A stretch of 36,199 bases of DNA from Rhodospirillales bacterium (lineage in GTDB: Bacteria; Pseudomonadota; Alphaproteobacteria; Rhodospirillales; CAMCUA01). Below are positions 9,616 through 17,751 of this stretch, one piece after another (the first letter of the stretch is position 1; each line of letters begins with the position of its first letter). Where the stretch lies: positions 1 to 36,199 of the forward strand of contig CANITX010000010.1 of NCBI GenBank assembly GCA_947470575.1. Direction: 5' to 3'. Under the pieces are notes generated by a model. It did not search any database. It was given only the letters and a program-made list of their open reading frames with translations, and had not been told where the DNA came from. Position numbers and translations under genes: made by a program.

Positions 9616-10629
9616 ATGGCAGGCCAGCCGGCCTTTGTGGATGAAGCCGCCTTTTTTGGTACGGCGGCGCGCGTCACGCGTTTGCCCGTCGGTACAGCCT
9701 ATACTCAGATAGCCGGGCCGGCAGCAGCGGTCGAATCTGCACCCGAACCCGAAGCGGCTCCCACAATGCCAATGCCACCCCCAGCGCCAATCCCACCGGC
9801 ACCACCGGCACCCGCCAGCCTACAATCGCCCGAGCGCGGTCGCCAACTGGCCGCAACCGTCGTCGGTACAATTCTGCAACGCCTTTCGGCCGAAGCCATG
9901 CGCAAGGGCGGGTCGCTGAACCTCGACGACATCGAAAATCTCAGACGTGACTTCGAAGGTAAAATCGAGGCCCTGCAGAAAATCTTCGAACAGTCTTTCG
10001 AGGAATACGTGAAGGTGCGCGAACGTGCCGCCCAGGAGCAGGCGCGGCGTTACCCGTTCGACCGCTTGATCGTGCAGCGCTTCGCGCCCGTGTTCACCTC
10101 CGACGGCGGTCCGGCGCTGACCGAGGGCGGCCTGTCGCGGCGCATCCTGCCTGGATTCTTCATGGCCATGAACATGCTGCTCGGCCCGGACATCACGGAA
10201 GTCTACCAGGAACAATGCCGGCGTCTGGTGGCCAAGATCAAAGCGGCCCACAGCAATCAGCTCGATTGGCGCGATGTGCATGCCGACGAGGAAGCGCGGA
10301 CGCTGACCAACGATGCTGTGGTATCCATGGCCCCGCATTTCGAGGATCTGCGCCGGCGCGGCAATTGGATGGTCGAGTTGATCAACGGCCATCTCGCCCC
10401 GCCCGATGTCGCCCGCGAGGGTCCCGGCGTCGAGAACTGGCAATTGGGCGAGCGCGGCTACATCCTTCTGGTCGATGCGCTCTACAGCGACATCCGCGAG
10501 AAGATGCTGACGGAAACCGGCCGGTTGCGCCTGACGCGCGCCTACGGGGCCGATACGGTGGCGGAGATCGCCGATCTGCTGAAGCGCCTCGACCGGGCGT
10601 TGGTCCACGGCGTGCAGCTCAAGGTATAG
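9616..10629 (+). CDS. Conserved hypothetical protein with a Pro/Ala-rich linker
   Basis: I do not recognise this protein. From the ATG at 9616 it has 337 residues, starting MAGQPAFVDEAAFFG; that ATG has AAGGAA nine bases upstream. An in-frame ATG at 9556 would add 20 residues but lacks a visible ribosome site. A Pro/Ala-rich low-complexity stretch (roughly residues 40–70) links to a mostly helical body. Part of the body is charged and likely coiled coil (RRDFEGKIEALQKIFEQSF). There is no signal peptide or membrane helix, so it is probably cytosolic. It is the first gene of the plus-strand run leading to dsbB, whose start is 5 bases after its stop, suggesting co-transcription. Confidence 0.7.
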   Translation: MAGQPAFVDEAAFFGTAARVTRLPVGTAYTQIAGPAAAVESAPEPEAAPTMPMPPPAPIPPAPPAPASLQSPERGRQLAATVVGTILQRLSAEAMRKGGSLNLDDIENLRRDFEGKIEALQKIFEQSFEEYVKVRERAAQEQARRYPFDRLIVQRFAPVFTSDGGPALTEGGLSRRILPGFFMAMNMLLGPDITEVYQEQCRRLVAKIKAAHSNQLDWRDVHADEEARTLTNDAVVSMAPHFEDLRRRGNWMVELINGHLAPPDVAREGPGVENWQLGERGYILLVDALYSDIREKMLTETGRLRLTRAYGADTVAEIADLLKRLDRALVHGVQLKV

Positions 10630-10634
10630 ACGTC

Positions 10635-11174
10635 ATGCAACCGTCCCTGTCACAGCCCTCGCCGCCGATCCAGGCATGGCGGCGTGGCGTGCCGCTGGGC
10701 ATGCTCGCCATTGCTATCGCGGCGCTGACGATCGCCTATGTCGCTCAATATACCTATGGCCTGGAGCCCTGCGTGCTGTGCTTGTGGCAACGCGTGCCCT
10801 ATGCCGCGGTCATTGTGCTGGCCGCGGCGGCGCTGGCCATCGGCAGCGGGCCAGGGGGAACGCGCCGGACGGCCTTGTTGATCGGGCTGGGGGGGATGGC
10901 CTTCCTGATCGGAGGCGGCATTGCTTTTTACCACGTCGGCGTCGAACAGCACTGGTGGGCCTCCGTCACCGGCTGCAGCGGCGGACCGCCCGCCGCGATG
11001 AGCATCGCCGACCTACAGGCCGCTCTGACCGCGCCGCCGCCGAAGGCTTGCGATGCCGTCGATTGGACCTTTGCCGGTCTGTCGATGGCCACCTGGAATG
11101 CCTTGCTGTCGCCCCTGTTCGCCCTCGCGGCCGGCATGGCTGCCTGCCGGTTGCGAAAGCCGACCCGACCGTGA
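10635..11174 (+). CDS. dsbB: Disulfide bond formation protein B
   Basis: The 179-aa inner-membrane protein reoxidises a DsbA-type periplasmic thiol oxidase and passes electrons to quinone. Four hydrophobic helices are visible. The first redox pair is C46/C49 (CVLC, followed by WQR) and the second is C114/C139 in the second periplasmic loop, as expected for DsbB. The ATG at 10635 is the natural start. The stop overlaps the start of coq7 (GTGA), so translation is probably coupled. The pairing with a ubiquinone-biosynthesis gene is notable because DsbB uses ubiquinone. Confidence 0.9.
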   Translation: MQPSLSQPSPPIQAWRRGVPLGMLAIAIAALTIAYVAQYTYGLEPCVLCLWQRVPYAAVIVLAAAALAIGSGPGGTRRTALLIGLGGMAFLIGGGIAFYHVGVEQHWWASVTGCSGGPPAAMSIADLQAALTAPPPKACDAVDWTFAGLSMATWNALLSPLFALAAGMAACRLRKPTRP

Positions 11175-11719
11175 GCGGCCCGCGACGCCAGTTGCCGGGC
11201 GACCCCGACGACCGCCAGTATCTGGAACGGGTGGTGCGTGTCGATCATGCCGGCGAATATGGCGCCAAGCGCATTTATGCCGGCCAGCTCGCGGTGCTCG
11301 GCAAGGGACCTTCCTGCGCCGCCATCCGCCATATGGCGGCGCAGGAAGAGCGCCATCTTGCCGCCTTCGAACGGATCATGGCCGACCGCCGGATACGGCC
11401 GACGGCCCTGATGCCGATCTGGCATATCGCTGGCTTTCTCCTAGGCGCCGGCACGGCCATCATGGGCGAAAAGGCCGCCATGGCCTGCACGGTGGCCGTC
11501 GAGGAAGTCATCGACGAACACTATAGAGGCCAGATGGACGCACTGGGCGAGGATGAGGCCGCGCTGAAGGCCGACATCGCCCGCTTCCGCGACGAGGAAA
11601 TCGAGCATCGCGACACCGGCCTTGCCCATGGCGCCGAAAGCACACCGGGCTACGAGCCGCTGACCGCTATCATTAAGGCCGGATCGCGCTTGGCCATCTG
11701 GCTGTCGGAGCGGCTATGA
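11171..11719 (+). CDS. coq7: 3-demethoxyubiquinol 3-hydroxylase (Coq7)
   Basis: The 182-aa diiron protein hydroxylates demethoxyubiquinol in the late steps of ubiquinone synthesis at the membrane. The ligand motifs of the Coq7 ferritin-like fold are present: E29 in HAGEYGA, E59xxH62 in QEERHL, Glu around 111–112 in VEEVIDEHY, and E143xxH146 in DEEIEHRD. The size matches the short alphaproteobacterial form. The start is a GTG at 11171 that overlaps the dsbB stop by four bases, and the stop overlaps the next ATG (ATGA at 11716). Both overlaps indicate one coupled operon. Confidence 0.93.
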   Translation: MSGPRRQLPGDPDDRQYLERVVRVDHAGEYGAKRIYAGQLAVLGKGPSCAAIRHMAAQEERHLAAFERIMADRRIRPTALMPIWHIAGFLLGAGTAIMGEKAAMACTVAVEEVIDEHYRGQMDALGEDEAALKADIARFRDEEIEHRDTGLAHGAESTPGYEPLTAIIKAGSRLAIWLSERL

Positions 11720-12267
11720 GCAATCGTTCATACATTGCTGCCACACTCGGCTTGGTTTGGCTCGCCCTCCAGCCGCTCCAAGCCGACGCTGCCGGCGCCA
11801 CGGCGAAGAAGGTCACGAAAACCGAGGCGAGCAAGGCAGCGAAGATCGAGCACGTGGCAATGGGCTTGAGTCCGGCCCTGGACCCGCAGACCAGATGCTT
11901 GGCGCTGTCCGTGTATTGGGAAGGACGGTCGGAAACCGAGTCCGGACAAGCAGCGATTGCCCACACCATACTCAACCGTTCACGCGACAGAAAATTCCCC
12001 AGCGGAGTTTGCAGCGTTGTCACCCAGGGTGATAGCGACGGCAAGCCGGGCTGCCAATTCGCCTGGTGGTGCGACGGCAAGTCGGACGAACCGACCAATC
12101 CCCTGCAGTGGAAGGCAGCCGTAAAGGCAGCACAGCAGGCCATTTCCGGCAAAGTCGGCGATCCAACCGGTGGTGCGCTTTATTTTCACGGTGACAACGA
12201 CAACCCTAGCTGGACGAAGACCCACCAGCAGCTGATGCGCATTGGCAATCATGTCTTCTATCGGTGA
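11716..12267 (+). CDS. SleB-type (Hydrolase_2) cell-wall hydrolase
   Basis: The 183-aa product has an N-terminal signal peptide (cleavage near ADA, residues 23–25) and a Hydrolase_2 domain as in the spore-cortex enzyme SleB. The likely catalytic glutamate lies in VYWEGRSE. AHTILNRSRDRKFP and CQFAWWCDGK are family signatures. In Gram-negative bacteria these are taken to be periplasmic lytic transglycosylases acting on peptidoglycan. Here that is inferred from the family. It is the last gene of the run beginning at 9616 and overlaps coq7 by four bases. Confidence 0.88.
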   Translation: MSNRSYIAATLGLVWLALQPLQADAAGATAKKVTKTEASKAAKIEHVAMGLSPALDPQTRCLALSVYWEGRSETESGQAAIAHTILNRSRDRKFPSGVCSVVTQGDSDGKPGCQFAWWCDGKSDEPTNPLQWKAAVKAAQQAISGKVGDPTGGALYFHGDNDNPSWTKTHQQLMRIGNHVFYR

Positions 12268-12400
12268 ATGTGGACGGCGGAACCGTCGCGGATCATGGGA
12301 CTGGCAAATGCAGAAACTGAATTTCAGAATTGAGTCACCCGTTGGCGGGTGATATCCACGCGGTCTTCCGCAACCTGATCTTTGCGCGATCCAACATAAA

Positions 12401-13423
12401 ATGACGGCCGCGACATCCACGCCATCCATTGTGATTATGGTCGCCACCTATAACGATTGGGAATCCGTCAAATCCATTGTGCCGCTGTTGGATAAACAAC
12501 TGAGCGGTCGCTATTGCCAGGTTCGTGTCATCGTCATCGACGATGGTTCGACCGAATTCGTCGATGAAGGCTTGTTCAGCGATCAGACCTTTACGGCGAT
12601 CAGCGAGGTCCGTGTCGTGACGCTCCGAAGGAATCTGGGCAACCAGCGGGCGTTTGCGGTGGGGCTGGGCTATCTCGCCTCGGAGGTCGACTTCGATTTT
12701 CTGGTGTTGATGGACTCCGATCATGAAGACAAGCCGGAATATGTGCCACAATTGATCGAACAGGCCATCCGCGAGGGCAACAAGGTCGTCTTCGCCGAAC
12801 GCACACAGCGCTCGGAAGGCCGAAGATTTCAGCTGTTCTATGCGATCTACAAGGCGCTTTACGCCGTTCTCACGGGTGCGCCTATCTCCTATGGAAACTT
12901 CTGCGCCCTTTCTTCCATTCTGGTGAAACGGATATCCAGCGTGTCGGAAATCTGGAATCATTTTCCGGCTGGCATCATGAAGGCGAGAGTGCCCTACACC
13001 TCGATCCCTTCGGAACGCGGGACACGCAAGCACGGGACCAGCAAAATGAATCTGGTCAACTTGGCCATCCACGGCCTGAGCGGACTTGCCGTCCACGCCG
13101 ATGTGGTCAGCGTGCGTTTTACTCTGGGGCTGGTCCTGTTCGCTGCCATCGCGGCGGCAGGCATCGCCGCCGTCGTGCTGAAAAGAATCCTGTTTGACGA
13201 TTTTGTTTTGGGTTGGTCGTCGCAAGCGATCCTTGCATTGCTAGGAATTTTTTCACAATTGCTGATTGCGGCGGCGTTGGTTGTCTTTTTGGTGCTGGCA
13301 TCGCGCAACCAGCGCAATGTCATCCCAGCCTGGGATTATAAGAAGTTTCTGCTGGACGTCCGACCGGTGTATCCGGTTTTGGCCGGCGGCGAACTCAAGC
13401 CCCTAGGTAACCGGTTTCCTTGA
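12401..13423 (+). CDS. Family 2 glycosyltransferase with C-terminal membrane helices
   Basis: The 340-aa protein has a GT-A domain with the N-terminal nucleotide site (VIMVATYND, VIVIDDGSTE), a DxD-type metal motif (LMDSDHED near residue 107) and two hydrophobic helices after residue 230. The layout resembles dolichol-phosphate-mannose synthase, GtrB and ArnC proteins, which load a sugar onto polyprenyl phosphate at the cytosolic face of the membrane. The sugar cannot be told from the sequence. It precedes a multi-spanning protein by 28 bases, as expected for a polyprenyl-sugar donor maker and the transferase that uses the product. Confidence 0.8.
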   Translation: MTAATSTPSIVIMVATYNDWESVKSIVPLLDKQLSGRYCQVRVIVIDDGSTEFVDEGLFSDQTFTAISEVRVVTLRRNLGNQRAFAVGLGYLASEVDFDFLVLMDSDHEDKPEYVPQLIEQAIREGNKVVFAERTQRSEGRRFQLFYAIYKALYAVLTGAPISYGNFCALSSILVKRISSVSEIWNHFPAGIMKARVPYTSIPSERGTRKHGTSKMNLVNLAIHGLSGLAVHADVVSVRFTLGLVLFAAIAAAGIAAVVLKRILFDDFVLGWSSQAILALLGIFSQLLIAAALVVFLVLASRNQRNVIPAWDYKKFLLDVRPVYPVLAGGELKPLGNRFP

Positions 13424-13451
13424 GCCAGGGCCTTAACCTGGGACGGTCGGC

Positions 13452-14948
13452 GTGAACGGTACTGCCGAAAAATTTCTCGCCGTATCATCGATATGCGGTG
13501 CGCTGGCCTGCGTCGTACTGATGATGATCCGGATCGAATCGGCGGCTTCCCTGTCGGTTCCCCTGCAACTCATCACCAGCGGCTGGGAACAGCAGCCGCT
13601 GTTCGACATCTGGCGAGTCTTGGCCGGCGAAAGGCTCTATACCGATACGACGGAGATCCCCTTCGTCATCGCCTTCTACAACTGGCTCTTCTACGCCACC
13701 TACGCGCTCTACGCTGAAGCGGTCATGACGGCCCTTGTCCTCGACGAGGCTTGGTTGCCGACGGTCCTGCGTAGCTTCACCCTGATCGGCCTGTTCGCCG
13801 GCACAACCATCGCCTATCTGATATTCGTACGGATGACGAATCCGCGCGGAATGACGGAGAAGGTCTCCAGCTTCGGCTGCGCGGTACTTCTGTTTTTCGG
13901 CCCCCTCGTCGGCTTCTGGGGATTCACCGTACGTCCCGACGTCTGGGCGATGGTTTGCGAGATTCTCGCCGTGTTGCTGTTCTGGTCGCTGCGTTCGAGC
14001 CGTCCGGTAGCCGGCATCGTCCTCGCGGCGGCATGCCTGTTCGCGGCCTGGAGCCTGAAGCAGTCCAACATCGTGACGACCGTGGTCATTGGATTGTATC
14101 TGCTGAGAAGCCAGCCGAGATGGCACGTTGTCCTGTACTCGGCGCTGCTGATCGCGGGATACGCGCTTACCTTCGCAATTGGCGGAGAAATCTATATCCG
14201 CTCGTTGATTCATACGTCGGAAGTGAGCTGGAATCCAGGAGACGTACCCCGCATCGCCATCAACTTCGCGGTGAAATCGGTTCCGACCCTGCTCGCCGTT
14301 CTCACCATGGCTATCGTGGTCCTGCGAGACAGCAACTTCCGCCGGACGTTGTTGCGCGATCCCGCCTCCCGCTTTGCCTTGCTGGGACTCGCGGTGACCA
14401 TCGTGCTCACCGTACCGGGGACGGCAAAGGCAGGCGCCGCGGAGAACTATTACTTTCCGGTATCATTCTTCCTGGCCTTGACCGCCCTGCTCGGACTGCA
14501 CGCCTTGCGATCGGCCGGAGGGCGGTACGCGTCCATCGTGCCATGGGCGGCCAGCCTTGGCTGGGGTGCCATCATTGTCGCCATCGCCATGGTCATGTTC
14601 GGGGGCCAGGGAGTCCGTTCGGTGGCGTTCCAGCACCCGCAATTCACGGCAAGGGCGGCATGCCTGGCGGATCTTCCGAAGCCCGTGCTGACGGACGATC
14701 AATACCTGTCGCTGCCGTGGATGAACCCATCGCGCCCGTCGTTCATCCTGAACTACAACTACCCGCTCCAACGCGCCGCGGGTATCGATTTCGAAGCCGG
14801 CGGCATCGCCGGACTCATCGGGCGCGGATATTTCGCGTCCCTTGCCCTGTCGCATGCCGAGGCGAAACACGATGGAGCCGCGCTAAGCGGCTACGATAGA
14901 AGGCCAGCCCCCTGTGCCGGCCTCACCATCTGGCTCAGGAAGGGTTAG
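13452..14948 (+). CDS. Multi-spanning membrane protein, probable GT-C-type glycosyltransferase
   Basis: The 498-aa protein has about ten hydrophobic helices and a soluble C-terminal tail. After the first helix, a loop with GWEQQPLFDIWRVLAGERLY resembles the first loop of GT-C (PMT/ArnT-like) transferases, which take sugars from polyprenyl phosphate at the periplasmic side. The match is by pattern only, and I see no certain catalytic acid, so the call is tentative. Translation likely starts at the GTG at 13452 with GGGACGG upstream. Its TAG stop overlaps, on the other strand, the stop of the radical SAM gene. Confidence 0.6.
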   Translation: MNGTAEKFLAVSSICGALACVVLMMIRIESAASLSVPLQLITSGWEQQPLFDIWRVLAGERLYTDTTEIPFVIAFYNWLFYATYALYAEAVMTALVLDEAWLPTVLRSFTLIGLFAGTTIAYLIFVRMTNPRGMTEKVSSFGCAVLLFFGPLVGFWGFTVRPDVWAMVCEILAVLLFWSLRSSRPVAGIVLAAACLFAAWSLKQSNIVTTVVIGLYLLRSQPRWHVVLYSALLIAGYALTFAIGGEIYIRSLIHTSEVSWNPGDVPRIAINFAVKSVPTLLAVLTMAIVVLRDSNFRRTLLRDPASRFALLGLAVTIVLTVPGTAKAGAAENYYFPVSFFLALTALLGLHALRSAGGRYASIVPWAASLGWGAIIVAIAMVMFGGQGVRSVAFQHPQFTARAACLADLPKPVLTDDQYLSLPWMNPSRPSFILNYNYPLQRAAGIDFEAGGIAGLIGRGYFASLALSHAEAKHDGAALSGYDRRPAPCAGLTIWLRKG

Positions 14949-16588
14949 CAGCCCGGCCCGGACTCGCTGACCGGACGGGGGTTGTCCAATCGGTGTGCCG
15001 GGGTCATGACACCGGTCACCAACGATTGCAGCTTCTGATACCCCCGGCGCAACGCGAATTTGGTGGCCAGAAGCCAGCGCTGCATCTCCACCTCGATGCA
15101 ATAATCGTAGAAGTTATGGCGGAAGCGCCATTTGGCGATGGGATGGTAGAGCGTGAAGCAGAAGCGCAGGAGCGCCGAGTTGCCAAACTTGTAGCCGACG
15201 TTCTTGTTATGAAACTTGGACACAAAGCTGATCGCCTCGAGCCAGTCGATATAATCCTTCGCCGCCCAGCTCCGATAGTGGCGTAGCCATGAATCGAAAT
15301 CCATGTGGCCCCACTCTTCCAGGGTCTGGGGCTCCTTGAACCCCTGCCCCAGGGCATCCTTGTAGAAGGGCGTCCCGATGATCGGCATGAAATTAAAGAT
15401 CAGGCAGTAGGCGTTGGGATTCACGGTCTCTAACTCGACCGCGAACCGCAGGCTGTCCATGATCTCTTCCTTGGTCTCGAACGGAAAACCGACAATCAAA
15501 GTGTACTTCACCTTGATGTCGTAGTTCGCTAGCTTTTGATTGACCTCGCGCATCTCGCCGATAGTCTCAGCCTTGTTGATGCGCGCCAGGGTCTTTTCGT
15601 TGCCCGTTTCAATGCCGATCTCGAGGGAATGGCAGCCGGAACGGGCCAACAGTTCCCATTCCTCATCGCTGAGCTTGCACAAGGTATCAGCGCGGACACC
15701 GAGCGTCGACCACTTAAGGTCGCCGTCGAACTCGCCCAGGCCCTTGAGAATCTCGATGAAGCGCTTCTTGCTGCCCGGGAAATAATCGTCCTGGAAATAG
15801 ATCATGCCGACGTTCTGGACTTCGTATAGATGGCGCACTTTCTCCAGCACGACCTTGGACGAGTAACCGCGCCACTTGCCCTCGTTGATCACAGGATCGG
15901 AGCAGAACTTGCAGCGATAGGGGCAACCGCGCGAGGTGTTCAGCGTCGCCGACCGCCGGCCGTCCTTCAGGTGGAAGACGGAATACTTATCGAAATCGAT
16001 CAGGTGGTAGGGCAGCGGTGGCAGAGAATCCATGTCCCTGATGATGTCGGCGGTGCCGTTCTTGCGCACGAAGGTGAAGGCGCCGCGATCGCCTCGTTCC
16101 GTCACCTCGAGCTCGCCGGCGTTCGACGCGATGCCGGCATCGGTCTTGTAGACGACGCCGCGCAGGTCGCCGACTGGCGCGCCATCGCGCAGACGCTCGA
16201 ACAACTCGCAGAACACATACTCGCCATCGCCGACCACGGCGTAGTCGATCAGCGGATGCCTGACCGTCTGTTCAGGAACAAGCGTCGCATGGATGCCACC
16301 CCAACACAGGGGTATGTGCGGATACTTTTCCTTCAGCAGCTGGGACAGCCGCAATGCATATTTGACCTGCTCGCCGGTGATCGCGCTCAGTCCGAAGATC
16401 ACTGTCTCCGACCCGACGGCCCGATCCAGTTCCGCTTCGAAGTTTGGCGACGTACGCTGGTCGAGGATGACCACATCGTAGCCCTTGGCGACAGGAACGG
16501 AGGCCACCGACAGGAGCGATTCGGGATAGCGAATCGACATCTCATCCCAACTGCCGGTATAGGGCTGTACCAATACAATTTCGGCCAT
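14945..16588 (-). CDS. B12-binding-domain radical SAM protein
   Basis: The 547-aa protein has an N-terminal cobalamin-binding-like Rossmann domain (about 1–135) without the classic DxHxxG histidine. The radical SAM core carries the [4Fe-4S] cysteines C222, C226 and C229 (CPYRCKFC). A C-terminal extension of about 150 residues is rich in aromatic residues. Class B radical SAM methylases and related enzymes share this layout; they methylate unactivated carbons or rearrange lipids and sugars. The substrate is unknown. The ATG at 16588 (MAEIVLVQPY) fits the fold; an in-frame start at 16687 adds unrelated residues. It is the last gene of the leftward modification set. Confidence 0.85.
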   Translation of the reverse strand: MAEIVLVQPYTGSWDEMSIRYPESLLSVASVPVAKGYDVVILDQRTSPNFEAELDRAVGSETVIFGLSAITGEQVKYALRLSQLLKEKYPHIPLCWGGIHATLVPEQTVRHPLIDYAVVGDGEYVFCELFERLRDGAPVGDLRGVVYKTDAGIASNAGELEVTERGDRGAFTFVRKNGTADIIRDMDSLPPLPYHLIDFDKYSVFHLKDGRRSATLNTSRGCPYRCKFCSDPVINEGKWRGYSSKVVLEKVRHLYEVQNVGMIYFQDDYFPGSKKRFIEILKGLGEFDGDLKWSTLGVRADTLCKLSDEEWELLARSGCHSLEIGIETGNEKTLARINKAETIGEMREVNQKLANYDIKVKYTLIVGFPFETKEEIMDSLRFAVELETVNPNAYCLIFNFMPIIGTPFYKDALGQGFKEPQTLEEWGHMDFDSWLRHYRSWAAKDYIDWLEAISFVSKFHNKNVGYKFGNSALLRFCFTLYHPIAKWRFRHNFYDYCIEVEMQRWLLATKFALRRGYQKLQSLVTGVMTPAHRLDNPRPVSESGPGC

Positions 16589-16769
16589 GTTCTTTACACC
16601 GTCCCTCTGTTTGGGCTCGAAACACGGTAAAATGGTACGATCAAACGAACTTAATTGTGTTGATGCCACCATCAAAGGTAATCGCATATCACAGAAAATC
16701 CATTAGGAACAGTTTACCGATACTGTCGATAGCAGGCTGCGGCTTTATCATATTTTCAATGATTTGCTA

Positions 16770-16786
16770 TTTTGGGCCACCCAAAA
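16770..16786. repeat. Short hairpin in the AT-rich gap between two leftward genes
   Basis: Seven-base arms TTTTGGG and CCCAAAA surround a three-base loop. The hairpin sits in the 268-base gap (16589–16856) between the Gfo/Idh gene and the radical SAM gene. No T-run follows on the minus strand, so a terminator is only possible. The gap is AT-rich and may hold a separate promoter for the radical SAM gene. Confidence 0.3.
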
Positions 16787-16856
16787 AGCCAAGACCGACA
16801 AACACGGCCCTAGATAAGCGGAAGCGGCCGGAAGGCGGCTTCGGTGTGATTCGGCA

Positions 16857-17744
16857 TCAGATAAAACTTGCCGCGCCATTCTCCCGCAGTGATTGCTCTG
16901 CCGCGAGAATGGCTCGGGTGATGGCAATGGCGTCGGCGATATGATCGCGATCGGCCACTCTGCCGCGAACCAAATCCATAAAAGCGGCTACTTCTCGCGT
17001 CAGCGGCAAGTCTGCCTCGTACTTAGGATAAGTGATTTCTCCCTTTGCCGCATACAGGGTCAGCTTCCTTTCCGCGGCATCGTCGAAGACGAGTGTCGCG
17101 TTGTCCCCGGCGATAGCCATGCGCCGGCACCGGTACGGAGACAGCCAGGAAGTGGTCGCAACCAGAGATGTGGCGCCGAACTGAAATCGCGCGACGGCCG
17201 CTTGCGATTGTGTACCCCCGACCAGGCCCCACGCCGAGACGCTTTCCGGTTCATTTCCGAACATCTCTTGCGCCATGGAAAGTATATGGGGTAGCCAGTC
17301 CCAGAGGACGGATTCACCCGCTCGCGGCCTGCCATTCATCCAGTCGCACATGACATAGCGGATCGATCCGATCGTAAGGGCCAATTCGCATGCCACGTGA
17401 AATGCCGGATTATAAAGATGGATATGGCCAATAAAGATCGGCGCACCGGAACGATTTGCTGCGTCACGGATGCGTTCAGCATCGGCAATAGACATCGCCA
17501 TCGGCTTTTCGATGAATGTCGCAATGCCACGTTCGATGAATGGCAGCGCCAGTTCCACGTGCGTGGCACTCGGCGTGGCAATGAGAGCGCCATCGAGGCA
17601 GGCCGGCACGCCGGCTCCACGCCGGAGCACGGATATGGAGACATCGGCGAAAGATTGCAGCGTTCGATAGATATTGCGTCCCCACTGGCCGCAACCCAGG
17701 AGACCAAGCTGCAAGGTCCTACGGACGGCCGTGGCGCACCTCAT
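16857..17744 (-). CDS. Gfo/Idh/MocA-family NAD(P)-dependent oxidoreductase, shortened Rossmann domain
   Basis: The 295-aa protein has the nucleotide-binding GLLGCGQWGRN near residue 14, the family motif EKPMAMS near residue 79, the GHIHLYNPAF segment, and a C-terminal sheet domain. Relatives oxidise or reduce sugars and sugar nucleotides. The protein is shorter than the usual 330–350 aa. The second beta-alpha unit, which normally carries the acidic residue that holds the NAD ribose, is largely missing: SVLRRGAGVPACLDGALIA follows directly. The frame is clean, so this is an in-frame loss or a divergent subfamily. It starts 7 bases after the epimerase stop. Confidence 0.8.
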   Translation of the reverse strand: MRCATAVRRTLQLGLLGCGQWGRNIYRTLQSFADVSISVLRRGAGVPACLDGALIATPSATHVELALPFIERGIATFIEKPMAMSIADAERIRDAANRSGAPIFIGHIHLYNPAFHVACELALTIGSIRYVMCDWMNGRPRAGESVLWDWLPHILSMAQEMFGNEPESVSAWGLVGGTQSQAAVARFQFGATSLVATTSWLSPYRCRRMAIAGDNATLVFDDAAERKLTLYAAKGEITYPKYEADLPLTREVAAFMDLVRGRVADRDHIADAIAITRAILAAEQSLRENGAASFI

Positions 17745-17751
17745 CCATTGC

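Noticed and set aside
12335-13225. 296-codon minus-strand open frame over the GT2 gene
   Set aside because: The plus strand shows DDGS and DxD glycosyltransferase motifs; the minus frame shows none.
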